Shown: positions 28,191 to 37,689 of the stretch, piece after piece
Layout: each line of letters begins with the position of its first letter
Numbering within the stretch: position 1 is the stretch's first letter
Source: RCC90-49c sp051016155
Lineage (GTDB): Bacteria > Bacteroidota > Bacteroidia > Cytophagales > Amoebophilaceae
DNA: 64,000 bases
Reading direction: 5' to 3'
Assembly (NCBI GenBank): GCA_051016155.1
Contig: CP136537.1
Location: 1,178,001-1,242,000, forward strand
Notes under the pieces: generated by a model
Told to the model about the DNA's origin: nothing
The model's input: the letters and a program-made list of their open reading frames with translations, nothing else
Databases searched by the model: none
Translations under genes and position numbers: made by a program

Positions 28191-31100
28191 TACCATCCTC
28201 ATCGTAGGTATTCGAGCAGGCCGAAAAATAAAGAGCTTCCGCGAGTATGCTGTAGGTAGGAAAGAGTTCTCTACAGCCACGCTGGCAGCCACCATTATCG
28301 CCACATGGATGAGTGGCAATCTTCTCTTCTACGACTTGCCCAATTTCTACAAGAATGGCTTACTGTACATTGTAGTGACGATGGGGGCGCCACTCAACCT
28401 ACTGATGACAGGCCAATTGCTGGCCATACGTATGGACAAGTTCTTGCATTACTTGTCTGTAGGCGAAGCCATGGGTGACTTATATGGCCCTACAGTACGC
28501 GCTATCACGGCCGTGAGTGGCATCTTAGGTAGAATAGGATATTTAACTATCCAATTTCAAGTCATCAGCAAGGTGTTAGCCTTAGCCTCAGGCTCCCAGG
28601 GGCCTGAGGTGATGATCATCGCTGCGACGATTATTATCCTCTACTCGGCTTTTGGTGGCGTTCGTGCGGTGACCATGACTGATGTTCTTCAGTTCGTTAC
28701 TTTCAGTATATTTATACCGATTCTAGCGCTCAATGTTTGGAAAAGCCTTTATAACCCCGAACAACAGGTAGGGGCAGCACTGGCTACTGAGTCATTTGAC
28801 CCACGAAAAATGATGGTTTGGAATTCCCAAGCAATGACTTCTCTAAGCCTGCTCCTTTATGTTATAATTCCTTCTTTGGGGCCTGCTATGTTTCAACGAA
28901 TTCTCATAGCACGCAACGTTTATCAAGCTAGGCGGGCTTTTACCTATGCTGCAGGGATTGAATTTTCTATCATCCTGTTAGTGATTTGGCTAGCTATTTT
29001 GTTACTCGCTGACCGTCCTGGCTTAGATCCCTCCAATCTTGTAGTTTACATTGTTGACAGCTACGCATACGTTGGCCTGAAGGGGCTGGTGGTGGTGGGG
29101 GTCACGGCCCTGGCCATGTCAACAGCTGACTCTGAATTAAACGCCTCTTCTGTTCTAGCTGTTCATGACTTCCTCAAACCCATTTTCCCTTCCTTCAACG
29201 TATCAATAACTACAGCCAGAATATGCTCTATGATCATAGGCACTGCAGGTTTGCTATTGGCCTTGCGCGAGAATGATATTCTAGCGCTAATTATGTTCAC
29301 TGCTAGCTTCTACATGCCTGTAGTGACGGTGCCACTCCTACTAGCCATCTTCGGATTCCGCAGCAGCCCAAGAGCTGCCTTAGTAGGTATGGTAGCTGGC
29401 ATAATTACGGTCTTAGCCTGGGACAGCTACTTGACCTACACTAGTATCCCAAGCTTTCTCCCTGGCATGCTGGCCAACCTAGTGGCCCTGATGAGCACCC
29501 ATTATCTACTGGGAGAAGAAGGGGGCTGGCAGCCTCTTGAGAAAAATAGTCCACTGGCCAAGCAGCGCGCTGACAGACAGGCTGCCTGGCAGGCCTGGCG
29601 CGAGGCGCTCAGAAATCCGCAGCCCTATGCTTTCCTCAAACAGAACCTACCCACAGATGAGAAAATCTACTCCCTCATCGGTTTGTACGTCCTTGGCGCT
29701 ACCTATGTCTCCTTTTTCTCCCTCCCAGACAGTGTGCCAGCAGCCTATCCGCTACTCTTCAAACACCTAACCTATTCTGTACTTATCGTTGCCTCTGCTT
29801 TGCTGAGCTATCCCGCTTGGCCTCAGGCCTGCAAGAAAGAAGCCTTCCTCGTCTGGGCATGGCCCATCAGCATGGCCTATCTCTTCTTCTTTGTGGGCGC
29901 ACTCCTGCTCGTGATCAGTGGCTTTCATCATCTCCAGGTCCTCCTCTTCGTCTTCAACCTCACCATGGCCACTTTACTCATCTCCCAGTCGCTGCTCTTC
30001 CTGCTGGCCTTTAGTGGCGCCTTGCTGGCCATGGGTATCTCTTATCTCTATGCAGGAGAAGTAGCCTCTACTCCTACTGCTGCTGAAATACTGACGCGGT
30101 TTGCCTACTTCTTGCCTGTGCTAGTAGGTGTACTTACTGTGTTTTTTCTACTCTTCAGACAGAAGCAGGCCTACTCACAGCTCATCGCCAGCTACGATGC
30201 TTTGCTCATAGACCTCAAAAACCATAGTAGCCATCATGATGACAAAGACAACCCTCTCTTGGTGGCTTCTGCAGCCAAGAATAACTTCTTCAAATCCGTT
30301 CGACAAATAGAACGAGAGAGCTTCTACCAGATCGCTCGGCTCAGCCAACAGTTTGAACAAGTCACCCGCAACCTAGACCCCCAAGACGCCATTGCCACCA
30401 AAGTCCGATCCCTTCTTGAAGAACTAGCCCCCATCAGCAACATCTTGAGCAAACTAGACCTACGGGCAGCAGACTACCACGCCTTGCAAATAAGCTCCAG
30501 CTCTGTTGCCAGCCTCTTACGCCTCACTCAGCAGACCCTACAAGCCAGCGCTCTTGTCCACAACGTCCGTTTTGAGCAACTGACCAATCAAAAGACCGTG
30601 CAGTGCGACAAGTTCAGCCTGATGATGGTATTGATGAGGAGTGTCCCCTTGCTACGGACACTTAAGAGTGAGGACTACCCGATCGTGATCAGTGTAGAAG
30701 ATACGCAGTTGTATTACATGCTCGATAGTGCCAGGCGAGACCACGTCCAGCAGGCCCCTGCACTGTGCTTTAGCATTACGACAGGTCCAGAACGGCTTGC
30801 CTCAGCGCAAGTGCACACAGTCTGTATGGACGAGCGCCCAGAGAGCTTCACGCCTTTGCCACTGTTGAGAAACAAGCAGACCATCGATGCGCACTATGGC
30901 TACAGCGACACATTGGTGAGAGGAGCAGAGTGTAGTCTTCAGTACACGATTCCACTAGAAGTAGCCTCAGTGCGTCCCCCCGACACCGAAGAGAAAGAGA
31001 TCTCCCTAGCCATCAAAAAGCTGCGCACGGTTGAGGACCATCCAGGGGCTATGGAGCGGGAGCAGGGATTTTTTCAGGCAGTCTCAGAGCAAACAAATGC

Positions 31101-31647
31101 TGACATGCACAGGATACGCCAAGCCGTAGAAACGGTGAAATTGTATCATGGCTTAATGAGGCGTCCATCAGGGGAGCCTTTGTACATACACTTACTGACA
31201 GTAGCCCAGATCGTGCTGGAGTACAGCCAAGAAGAAGCAACCGTGCTGGGAGCGTTATTTCATGAGTCCATCACAGGCGACAAGTTGCTGTTAGAACACA
31301 TAGCGCTACATTACGAGAACGACGTGAATCAGCTAATAAAAGGCATTACGGAGCTGGAACGAGACAGAGCCAAGTTCTACACCCCTAAACTGTCAGCCGC
31401 CGAGAACATCAAGCCCTTCCTGGACCTGGGCGACGCCCGTATTTTGTACATCAAGCTGGCTGATAGATTGCATGACATGCGCACGATCAGGAGTTTCCCT
31501 GCAGGGCACCAATTCATGCTGGCCGAGGAGACGTTATGGTTCCTGTTGCCTTTGAGCAGAGCGTTGGGAGTAGAAGAAACAGCAGAGGAGCTGGAAAGAT
31601 TGAGTCTGAGGATATTGAGTAATACAAGAAGTACGTTAGCAACGTAG
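28138..31647 (+). CDS. SSS symporter fused to decayed kinase-like and SpoT-type HD domain (inactive HD)
   Basis: 1169 residues. About 1-460 is a sodium/solute symporter (SSS/PutP family) with repeated membrane helices and the sodium-site motif MSTADSELN. About 505-680 is a second membrane block. About 680-790 is a coiled coil. About 790-960 resembles a histidine-kinase ATPase fold without recognisable N, G1 or G2 boxes. About 965-1160 matches the SpoT/Rel HD (p)ppGpp hydrolase. Key residues are eroded: His1018 is followed by Leu not Pro, HD is His1042-Glu1043, the ED pair is Thr1046-Gly1047, and the final Asn is Asp1113 (LADRLHDMRT). Hydrolase activity is therefore unlikely; a binding or regulatory role is possible. 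The N-terminal half is closest to the neighbour at 31923, the C-terminal half to the pseudogene at 57225. Confidence 0.85.
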   Translation: MSHSSSPVDIGILGAFLITILIVGIRAGRKIKSFREYAVGRKEFSTATLAATIIATWMSGNLLFYDLPNFYKNGLLYIVVTMGAPLNLLMTGQLLAIRMDKFLHYLSVGEAMGDLYGPTVRAITAVSGILGRIGYLTIQFQVISKVLALASGSQGPEVMIIAATIIILYSAFGGVRAVTMTDVLQFVTFSIFIPILALNVWKSLYNPEQQVGAALATESFDPRKMMVWNSQAMTSLSLLLYVIIPSLGPAMFQRILIARNVYQARRAFTYAAGIEFSIILLVIWLAILLLADRPGLDPSNLVVYIVDSYAYVGLKGLVVVGVTALAMSTADSELNASSVLAVHDFLKPIFPSFNVSITTARICSMIIGTAGLLLALRENDILALIMFTASFYMPVVTVPLLLAIFGFRSSPRAALVGMVAGIITVLAWDSYLTYTSIPSFLPGMLANLVALMSTHYLLGEEGGWQPLEKNSPLAKQRADRQAAWQAWREALRNPQPYAFLKQNLPTDEKIYSLIGLYVLGATYVSFFSLPDSVPAAYPLLFKHLTYSVLIVASALLSYPAWPQACKKEAFLVWAWPISMAYLFFFVGALLLVISGFHHLQVLLFVFNLTMATLLISQSLLFLLAFSGALLAMGISYLYAGEVASTPTAAEILTRFAYFLPVLVGVLTVFFLLFRQKQAYSQLIASYDALLIDLKNHSSHHDDKDNPLLVASAAKNNFFKSVRQIERESFYQIARLSQQFEQVTRNLDPQDAIATKVRSLLEELAPISNILSKLDLRAADYHALQISSSSVASLLRLTQQTLQASALVHNVRFEQLTNQKTVQCDKFSLMMVLMRSVPLLRTLKSEDYPIVISVEDTQLYYMLDSARRDHVQQAPALCFSITTGPERLASAQVHTVCMDERPESFTPLPLLRNKQTIDAHYGYSDTLVRGAECSLQYTIPLEVASVRPPDTEEKEISLAIKKLRTVEDHPGAMEREQGFFQAVSEQTNADMHRIRQAVETVKLYHGLMRRPSGEPLYIHLLTVAQIVLEYSQEEATVLGALFHESITGDKLLLEHIALHYENDVNQLIKGITELERDRAKFYTPKLSAAENIKPFLDLGDARILYIKLADRLHDMRTIRSFPAGHQFMLAEETLWFLLPLSRALGVEETAEELERLSLRILSNTRSTLAT

Positions 31648-31659
31648 TCTTTCTGAAAT

Positions 31660-31973
31660 GGGAAAAGGCGCTCAGTGCATTCTTTGCTTGTAAAAACAGT
31701 TCACTAGTAGCGGGTTGGGTCTAATCATCGTTTTTCTCTATATTGAGGAGCATCTTATGCAGCCAAAGGGTCAGAACGAGCAGGAGGCTCGGCATAATAG
31801 AGGCTTTGTAGGGATATTGTGTGCTGTTCAAAACAATAAGAGGGAAGTTTTGAGAAAAGGCCTGTACAAGGTGCGTTAAGAAGCAAAACGAAATGCTATA
31901 AATCATCCTAGCCCCCACACTTATGAGTCACTCCTCCAGTCCTGTAGATATAGGTATTCTAGGTGCTTTTCTT
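31660..31973 (+). repeat. Duplicated leader of symporter-HD genes, unit 2
   Basis: Second copy of the leader described at 27898-28190, including the same start context (CCCCCACACTTATGAGTCACTCC). Confidence 0.8.
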
Positions 31974-34900
31974 GTTGCCACTCTCGTTGTAGGCGTCCAA
32001 GCAGGCCGAAAAATAAATAGCTTTCGTGAGTATGCTATAGGTAAAAAAGACTTCTCCACCGCCATACTCACTGCTACTATTATTGCTACTTGGGTAACTG
32101 GCGGTATTCTCTTCTACGACTTGCCCAGTTTCTATAATGGCGGTTTGTTATGCATTGTATTAATGATGGGAGGAGATACAATCAATCTATTGGTCACAGG
32201 TCAATTACTGGCCATACGCATGGACAAGTTCTTGCATTACCTGTCTGTAGGCGAAGCCATGGGCGACCTGTATGGCCCTGCAGTACGCATTATCACAGCT
32301 GTGAGTGGCATCATCGGTAGGCTGGGAATCATAGCCATCCAGTTTCAAGTCATTGGTAAGATGTTGGTCCTGGTGTCAGGCTCTCAGGAGTCTGAGGTGA
32401 TGATCACTGCTGCTACTATTGTCATTCTTTATTCAGCCTTTGGGGGTATTCGCGCCGTGACTATGACAGACGTTCTCCAGTTTGTTACTTTCAGCATGTT
32501 CATACCGATCCTGGCGCTCATTGTTTGGAGTAACCTCCCTAACCCTGAACAACAGGTAGCGGCAGTACTCGCTACTGAGTCATTTGATCCGCAAAAAATA
32601 GTAGGTTGGAACTACAAATCGCTAGCCTCTCTAGATTTGATGCTATACGTTATAATTCCTTCCTTGGGTCCTGCTATGTTTCAGAGAGTCCTTATGGCGC
32701 GTAATGTTTACCAAGTCAAACGTGCTTGTTCCTATGCTGCGTGCATTGTTTTCTTACTTCTCTTTATAGTCGCTTGGTTGGCCATCTTGTTACTCGCTGA
32801 TAATCCTGGTTTAGAGTCCTCCAATCTTATAGGCTACGTTGTTGATCACTACGCCTATGTAGGGCTAAAAGGCCTAATAGTAGCGGGTGTCATGGCACTA
32901 GGCATGTCCACAGCTGACTCTGAGTTGAACGCCTCTTCTGTTTTGGCTGTACATGATATCCTCAAGCCTATTTTTCCTTCTTTCAGCGTGACAATAACCA
33001 CAGCCAGGATATGCTCTGTACTCATAGGCAGTGCAGGTTTACTATTGGCCTTGCGCGAGAGTGATATTCTAGAGTTAATGATGTTTGCTGGTAGTTTCTA
33101 CATGCCTGTGGTTACGGTACCGCTCTTTTTGGCCATATTTGGCTTTCGCAGCAGCCCCAGAGCTGCCTTGGTGGGGATGGCTGCTGGTGTCATTACACTC
33201 CTAACCTGGAACGAGTACTTGGCGTACATTGGTTTTAAAGGTATTATCCCTGGCATGCTGGTCAACCTCGTGGTCCTGATGGGCACGCACTATCTGCTCG
33301 GAGAAGAAGGTGGCTGGCAGCCTCTTGAGAAAAACAGTCCACTGGCCAAGCAGCGTGCTGGCCGCAAAGCTGCCTGGGAGGTTTTGGCTCAAGACCTCAA
33401 AGAGCCTTTTCTCTACTTGATGATTAATCTGCCTACCAACAGATGGTCCTATGCACTATTTGGCGTGTACGTGTTGGGGACTACTTTCTCTTCCTTCTTT
33501 CTTATTCCCGCACAGGTAGTAGTTGCCCACCCGCTTCTCTACAGTCACCTTACCTACTCCGTACTCATTTTTATCACCCTCTTCTTGACTTACCCTGCTT
33601 GGCCCTCCACCTTCAAGCACAAGCCCTTCATGGCCTATGCTTGGCCCATCGGCATTGGCTATCTCCTCTTTTGTGTAGGAACGCTGCTTACGGTGATGAG
33701 TGGTTTTCATCAACTACAAGTCATCTTCTTCATGCTCAACCTCGTGCTAGCTGCCCTGCTCATCTCCTGGCCGCTGCTGCTCGCTCTGGCCGTCAGTGGC
33801 ATCTTGCTCGCCCTAGGTACCTTTTACCTCTATGCAGGCAGCATCCCCTGGAGCCATGTAGCCCCTGAGTTGCAGTTTAGGTTTATCTATAGCTTACCAC
33901 TGGCCGCTAGCCTTGCCGTCGCTCTCTACAAATACAAGCAGGATTACAAGCTCCTGTTGAAGAAAAGGGATCTTTTGGGGAAGGAGTATATACGCTTGGA
34001 GGGGCTTTATCAAGAGGACAGAGCAACGCTAGAAGCTGCTTTTGTAGAGAATATGGCCATTAAAAATACCCTGAGAGAAGCCAAAGCAGACGAGCTCGGC
34101 GAAGTAGTTCACATGAGCAAAGCAATTTATAAAAAGCTGAAGGACGGAGCAGAGGAGTCCAGTCAGACCCAAGAGGTGCTAGAAGATTTTAAAACGCTCA
34201 ATAAGCGGCTTACTCACATAGCCACCCACTTGGTGGACCTAGCGGATCGGGCAGAGTACGTAGCGCTAAAATTAGAGCATACGAAGATCGATGATCTGTT
34301 GATGTATGTCAGAACCCAGCTGAGCTTTAGTAGGCAAGAAAACAATGTTGAGGTGCACAACCAGAGTCAGACCCAACAGATGCAGTGCGATGTGCTAAAG
34401 ATAGCCAAGATGCTGCTAGACTCTGTATCGTTTATTCGTATGTATGCTGAGCAGCAGGTGCCCATACAGCTGGTGCTAGAAGACACCCGGCTCTGCTATC
34501 CGCTCAATTCTATACACAACAAAGCGTATGTGAAAGAGATTAATGCCCTTCGCTGGACCATCACGGTCAAGAACGAGCTTCCCTTTCTAGCCCCTTCCTA
34601 CACAGCCAAACTGGCCTATAAAGAACTTCCTACTACCGTATTCCCTAATCAAGAGGAAGTGATTGTCATGAGCAAGCGGTTGGTCAATGCACACTATGGC
34701 TACTGGGAGATATCGCCGCATACGTTAGTATATGTAGTCCCTGTAGAGTTATCCCAAGTGCGCCCCAAAGACATGGATTTGCTGGCGCCATCGCTGCACA
34801 CCCAAAGAGAGCGCGCTGACGACACGTACCCAGGGGCGAAGGAAAAAGAAGAAGCTTTGCTCAAGGTCGTGGCGGAGCGGAGCAACGCAGATATGGAGCT

Positions 34901-35435
34901 GGTACGCGATGCGATCGAACTGATCAAGGACTACCATGGCCCTGTCAAGCGTAGGTCAGGCGAGCCTTTTTACCTACATCCCATAGCGGTAGCGCAGATT
35001 GTCTTGGACTACGACCAAGACGAAGCAACGATTTTGGGAGCGCTCTTGCACGATACCGTGGAAGACACAGAGCTGTCCCTTGACCAGGTAGAAGTACGCT
35101 ACGGTGTGGAAGTGCGGCAAATTGTGGATGGCGTCACGCACCTGGACAGCGCCGAGGGAGGGTTTCATCGCATTAAGCTGGAAGACAATGAGAACATCCT
35201 GCAGCTGATTTCAGCAACAGACAAGCGCATTTTGTATGTGAAAATAGCGGACCGCATGCACAACATGCGGACGATCAAGTTCAAGAAATACTTCAGCCAG
35301 CTGAACAAGGCCAATGAGACAAAGCGCTTCTTTGTCCCTTTGTGTAAAGAGCTTGGGCTAGAGGGAGCTGCCAACGAGCTGGAAGACCTATGTGCAGAAG
35401 TATTCAGCAGGGGAGAAACTTCTAACGCTTCCTAG
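31923..35435 (+). CDS. SSS symporter fused to SpoT-type (p)ppGpp hydrolase domain (active residues kept)
   Basis: 1170 residues, same layout as the preceding gene: SSS symporter (about 1-460, MSTADSELN near 328), second membrane block (about 511-670), coiled coil (about 670-790), degenerate kinase-like region (790-960) and HD hydrolase (965-1160). Here every residue known to be needed in Rel/SpoT hydrolases is present: Arg1010 in RRSGEP, His1019-Pro, His1043-Asp1044 and Glu1047-Asp1048 in LLHDTVEDT, and Asp1110 with Asn1114 in IADRMHNMRT. No synthetase, TGS or ACT domain is attached. The expected reaction is removal of the 3' pyrophosphate from (p)ppGpp. Control by the fused transporter is inference. 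No histidine-kinase catalytic boxes are seen, so it is not a normal sensor kinase like CbrA. Confidence 0.88.
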   Translation: MSHSSSPVDIGILGAFLVATLVVGVQAGRKINSFREYAIGKKDFSTAILTATIIATWVTGGILFYDLPSFYNGGLLCIVLMMGGDTINLLVTGQLLAIRMDKFLHYLSVGEAMGDLYGPAVRIITAVSGIIGRLGIIAIQFQVIGKMLVLVSGSQESEVMITAATIVILYSAFGGIRAVTMTDVLQFVTFSMFIPILALIVWSNLPNPEQQVAAVLATESFDPQKIVGWNYKSLASLDLMLYVIIPSLGPAMFQRVLMARNVYQVKRACSYAACIVFLLLFIVAWLAILLLADNPGLESSNLIGYVVDHYAYVGLKGLIVAGVMALGMSTADSELNASSVLAVHDILKPIFPSFSVTITTARICSVLIGSAGLLLALRESDILELMMFAGSFYMPVVTVPLFLAIFGFRSSPRAALVGMAAGVITLLTWNEYLAYIGFKGIIPGMLVNLVVLMGTHYLLGEEGGWQPLEKNSPLAKQRAGRKAAWEVLAQDLKEPFLYLMINLPTNRWSYALFGVYVLGTTFSSFFLIPAQVVVAHPLLYSHLTYSVLIFITLFLTYPAWPSTFKHKPFMAYAWPIGIGYLLFCVGTLLTVMSGFHQLQVIFFMLNLVLAALLISWPLLLALAVSGILLALGTFYLYAGSIPWSHVAPELQFRFIYSLPLAASLAVALYKYKQDYKLLLKKRDLLGKEYIRLEGLYQEDRATLEAAFVENMAIKNTLREAKADELGEVVHMSKAIYKKLKDGAEESSQTQEVLEDFKTLNKRLTHIATHLVDLADRAEYVALKLEHTKIDDLLMYVRTQLSFSRQENNVEVHNQSQTQQMQCDVLKIAKMLLDSVSFIRMYAEQQVPIQLVLEDTRLCYPLNSIHNKAYVKEINALRWTITVKNELPFLAPSYTAKLAYKELPTTVFPNQEEVIVMSKRLVNAHYGYWEISPHTLVYVVPVELSQVRPKDMDLLAPSLHTQRERADDTYPGAKEKEEALLKVVAERSNADMELVRDAIELIKDYHGPVKRRSGEPFYLHPIAVAQIVLDYDQDEATILGALLHDTVEDTELSLDQVEVRYGVEVRQIVDGVTHLDSAEGGFHRIKLEDNENILQLISATDKRILYVKIADRMHNMRTIKFKKYFSQLNKANETKRFFVPLCKELGLEGAANELEDLCAEVFSRGETSNAS

Positions 35436-35733
35436 GTAATATGAGGGTATTGCAAAACACAGAAAGGCGCGGCTTGTAAGGCTTTAACTGAAGCCACAAA
35501 ACCTATTTTCTAACGTTAGCACCGTGTTTTGTAACAGCCTCAATATTGCGTGGTTGAGTCATTTGGTGATTTACTGATTGATCCATTGAGTAGTTTTTTG
35601 ATTTTGTGATTGGGCGATTAAAGCATGGAGTAATCTACTGCCTCTGTAATTGAGCACTCTAAAGCACTACTCTAGTCCACCAAGCTAGTCTTTTTCAAAG
35701 ATTGAGAAGCATCCTGGCGCTATATTCTTCTTC
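35436..35733. other. Intergenic region with degenerate ATTGATT-type repeats
   Basis: No gene. About 35555-35640 is a loose repeat of GATT/GATTG words (TGATTTACTGATTGATCC..., TTTTGTGATTGGGCGATT). The same word pattern recurs in the gaps at 26050-26120, 43985-44045, 46330-46380 and 56160-56190. Confidence 0.5.
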
Positions 35734-37509
35734 TCAAAAAGCAAAAAAATCAATCTCTGTAATCTCCCAGTTGGCAATCACGCCTACTTCCTCTGGATAA
35801 ACCGACACTCGATCAGGCTCCCTTCGTTCGTAGACATTGCCAAAGGACCATTCTCCCTCTTTGTCTTGCAATATCAGTAGGCGTAGCCGGTAGCTACCAG
35901 GCAGTACTCCTTTGAATTGATAGTGGCGCTCATTCCTGATTTCATCTAGTACCTCATAGTCCAGGTCCAGCAACTGCACAATAAAGCCTGGCGCGTTGGT
36001 CATGACAGTGCCGCTGATGGTGGCATATTCTTGCGGATTTTCAAACGTATAGCGGTAGCACATGGCCTCGCTCTGGTCGCCTTCTACTGTCACAAAGGCC
36101 TCCTCGTCCATATGCAGAACCAACCCTTCTTCTTTTTCTGTTGCTTGGTCCTTTTCTGCTGCTTTGCGCTTCTTCTTGGTAGAAGACTCCTCTTTAACCA
36201 CCCATAGGGCTGGGTCCAGTTGCTTCTTAATGGTCACTACATCTCGATGGGCATTGAGCTCAATGTCTTCTGACCTAATGCGCACTTTCTCCCGCCCGTT
36301 ACAGACAAAGTACAGGTGGTCTGTCACTATTTCTTTTATAGGTTTGTTCAGAGTCATAGTACCCACAAAGTGGGGCTTGATGGCTGCTCCAGAAGCAGGG
36401 CTAAACTTGTAAGAAGCACGGTTCTTTTGGCGCCGCCCTTCTTTAAAACGAACGGTGACAGTTTCTTCAATCCCACTGCCCAGCACATCCGTAGCGGTCA
36501 GCTGGGCTTCTAGGCTGTCTTCCTCCAGCAGCCCGAGCGTATTGTATACTCTGATGGTCTGTTTTTCTTCCACCAAATGACTGTACAGCATAGGCATTTC
36601 TTTGCGTCGTTGGGATTTGCGCACCAGCGCAAGGCTATACTCTTCTACAGGTTTACTAAAATTAAGCTCAAAATACTGGTCTTGTGGTTGTTGGCTTTGG
36701 AGCTTGAACTCCCGTACATCAGCCTGTAGGATGGAAATCAAGATATCGTCTGCAGGAGCTGTAGTTAAGTCAATAGGCGCCTTTAAGAAACCATATGCAT
36801 CTGTGCCTAGGTCAACTGTCAATGGACTCTCTTTGGTTTTGCTGGCATAAATGTGGTAGTTTCCTTGCTTAATGTGGTCCAGCGTAAAGCGCCCTTCTTC
36901 GTCTGCCGTAATGAAATAGTCAGGAGGACCATTCAAAATATTGACTTCTTCGTCTTCAGCTTTGTAAAGGGCTACTAAGGCTTGGGGAACAGGTAGTTGC
37001 GTCATTAAGTATTCCACTCGGCCAGTCACATACATGGCGTCTAGTTGTGCACCTGTACTGAACGTGAGCACGGGCGATGCAGCCACATTGCCTTCTGTAA
37101 TATCTTTAATCGCATCGTTAAAGTTAAAGGTATACGTAGTCTCCTCTTCCAAAGGGCTCTCCAGCGTAAGTATGACTGTATTGCCCCGTACTTTGTATGT
37201 ATAGCTAGGCTTATTTTCTAGCTTTTTTAGTTTGGGTGTCACGATCAGTCGGTTGTAGATGTCTTCTACATCCACTTCTTTGTCAAAGACTAGTTCAAGG
37301 GTCTTGCCCTTGAAGTGGGTGCTTTCGTGAAGAGGCAATGACTTAACGATTTTGGGTGGGGTAGTATCTTTAGGTCCTCCTTCAGGCATCATAATATTTG
37401 CACACGAGTACGTTAAAAATGCCAAAATGGTCAGCGTACACGCGCTACAGCATGCACGAACAAACATTGAAGGAACCGTTTTTTTCAAGAGAATAGACAT
37501 AACGCGCAT
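35734..37509 (-). CDS. Ig-like domain (Big_5/SbsA type) lipoprotein
   Basis: About 591 residues from the chosen start at 37509 (MRVMSILLKK). The frame extends upstream to 37563, but that adds a non-signal-like stretch. The signal peptide ends at a TYSC lipobox and is followed by MMPEGGPKDTTPPKI, a start typical of a widespread Bacteroidota family. An SbsA Ig-like domain (about 30-130, LELVFDKEVDVEDIYNRLIV) and beta-sandwich regions follow. A charged Lys/Glu insertion lies near 455-480. The protein is expected in the outer membrane or periplasm. Its exact role is unknown. It is divergent from the ABC exporter gene. Confidence 0.82.
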   Translation of the reverse strand: MRVMSILLKKTVPSMFVRACCSACTLTILAFLTYSCANIMMPEGGPKDTTPPKIVKSLPLHESTHFKGKTLELVFDKEVDVEDIYNRLIVTPKLKKLENKPSYTYKVRGNTVILTLESPLEEETTYTFNFNDAIKDITEGNVAASPVLTFSTGAQLDAMYVTGRVEYLMTQLPVPQALVALYKAEDEEVNILNGPPDYFITADEEGRFTLDHIKQGNYHIYASKTKESPLTVDLGTDAYGFLKAPIDLTTAPADDILISILQADVREFKLQSQQPQDQYFELNFSKPVEEYSLALVRKSQRRKEMPMLYSHLVEEKQTIRVYNTLGLLEEDSLEAQLTATDVLGSGIEETVTVRFKEGRRQKNRASYKFSPASGAAIKPHFVGTMTLNKPIKEIVTDHLYFVCNGREKVRIRSEDIELNAHRDVVTIKKQLDPALWVVKEESSTKKKRKAAEKDQATEKEEGLVLHMDEEAFVTVEGDQSEAMCYRYTFENPQEYATISGTVMTNAPGFIVQLLDLDYEVLDEIRNERHYQFKGVLPGSYRLRLLILQDKEGEWSFGNVYERREPDRVSVYPEEVGVIANWEITEIDFFAF

Positions 37510-37689
37510 GCTGTGTTGTCGATGGAAAGCATCTGCGTCCCAAATTACGGGAAAAAAGGTCACCGACGTGTTTCTGTACCCTTTGTCTTCACTTTCTTCA
37601 AGGCTCTTCTTGTAGTAATTTTGTTGTCCGTTTTCGCAATTACAGCACCGTCTTTTGTCTAGCCTTGTCTGGTTCTAAGGAAGTTGATC

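Noticed and set aside
28138..35435. Reading these genes as ordinary sodium/proline symporter-histidine kinase sensors
   Set aside because: No HisKA His motif in context and no N, G1 or G2 boxes can be found; the output domain matches the SpoT HD fold instead.
31923..35435. A full Rel/SpoT enzyme with synthetase activity
   Set aside because: The protein ends about 55 residues after the ADRMHNMRT motif; no synthetase, TGS or ACT domain follows.
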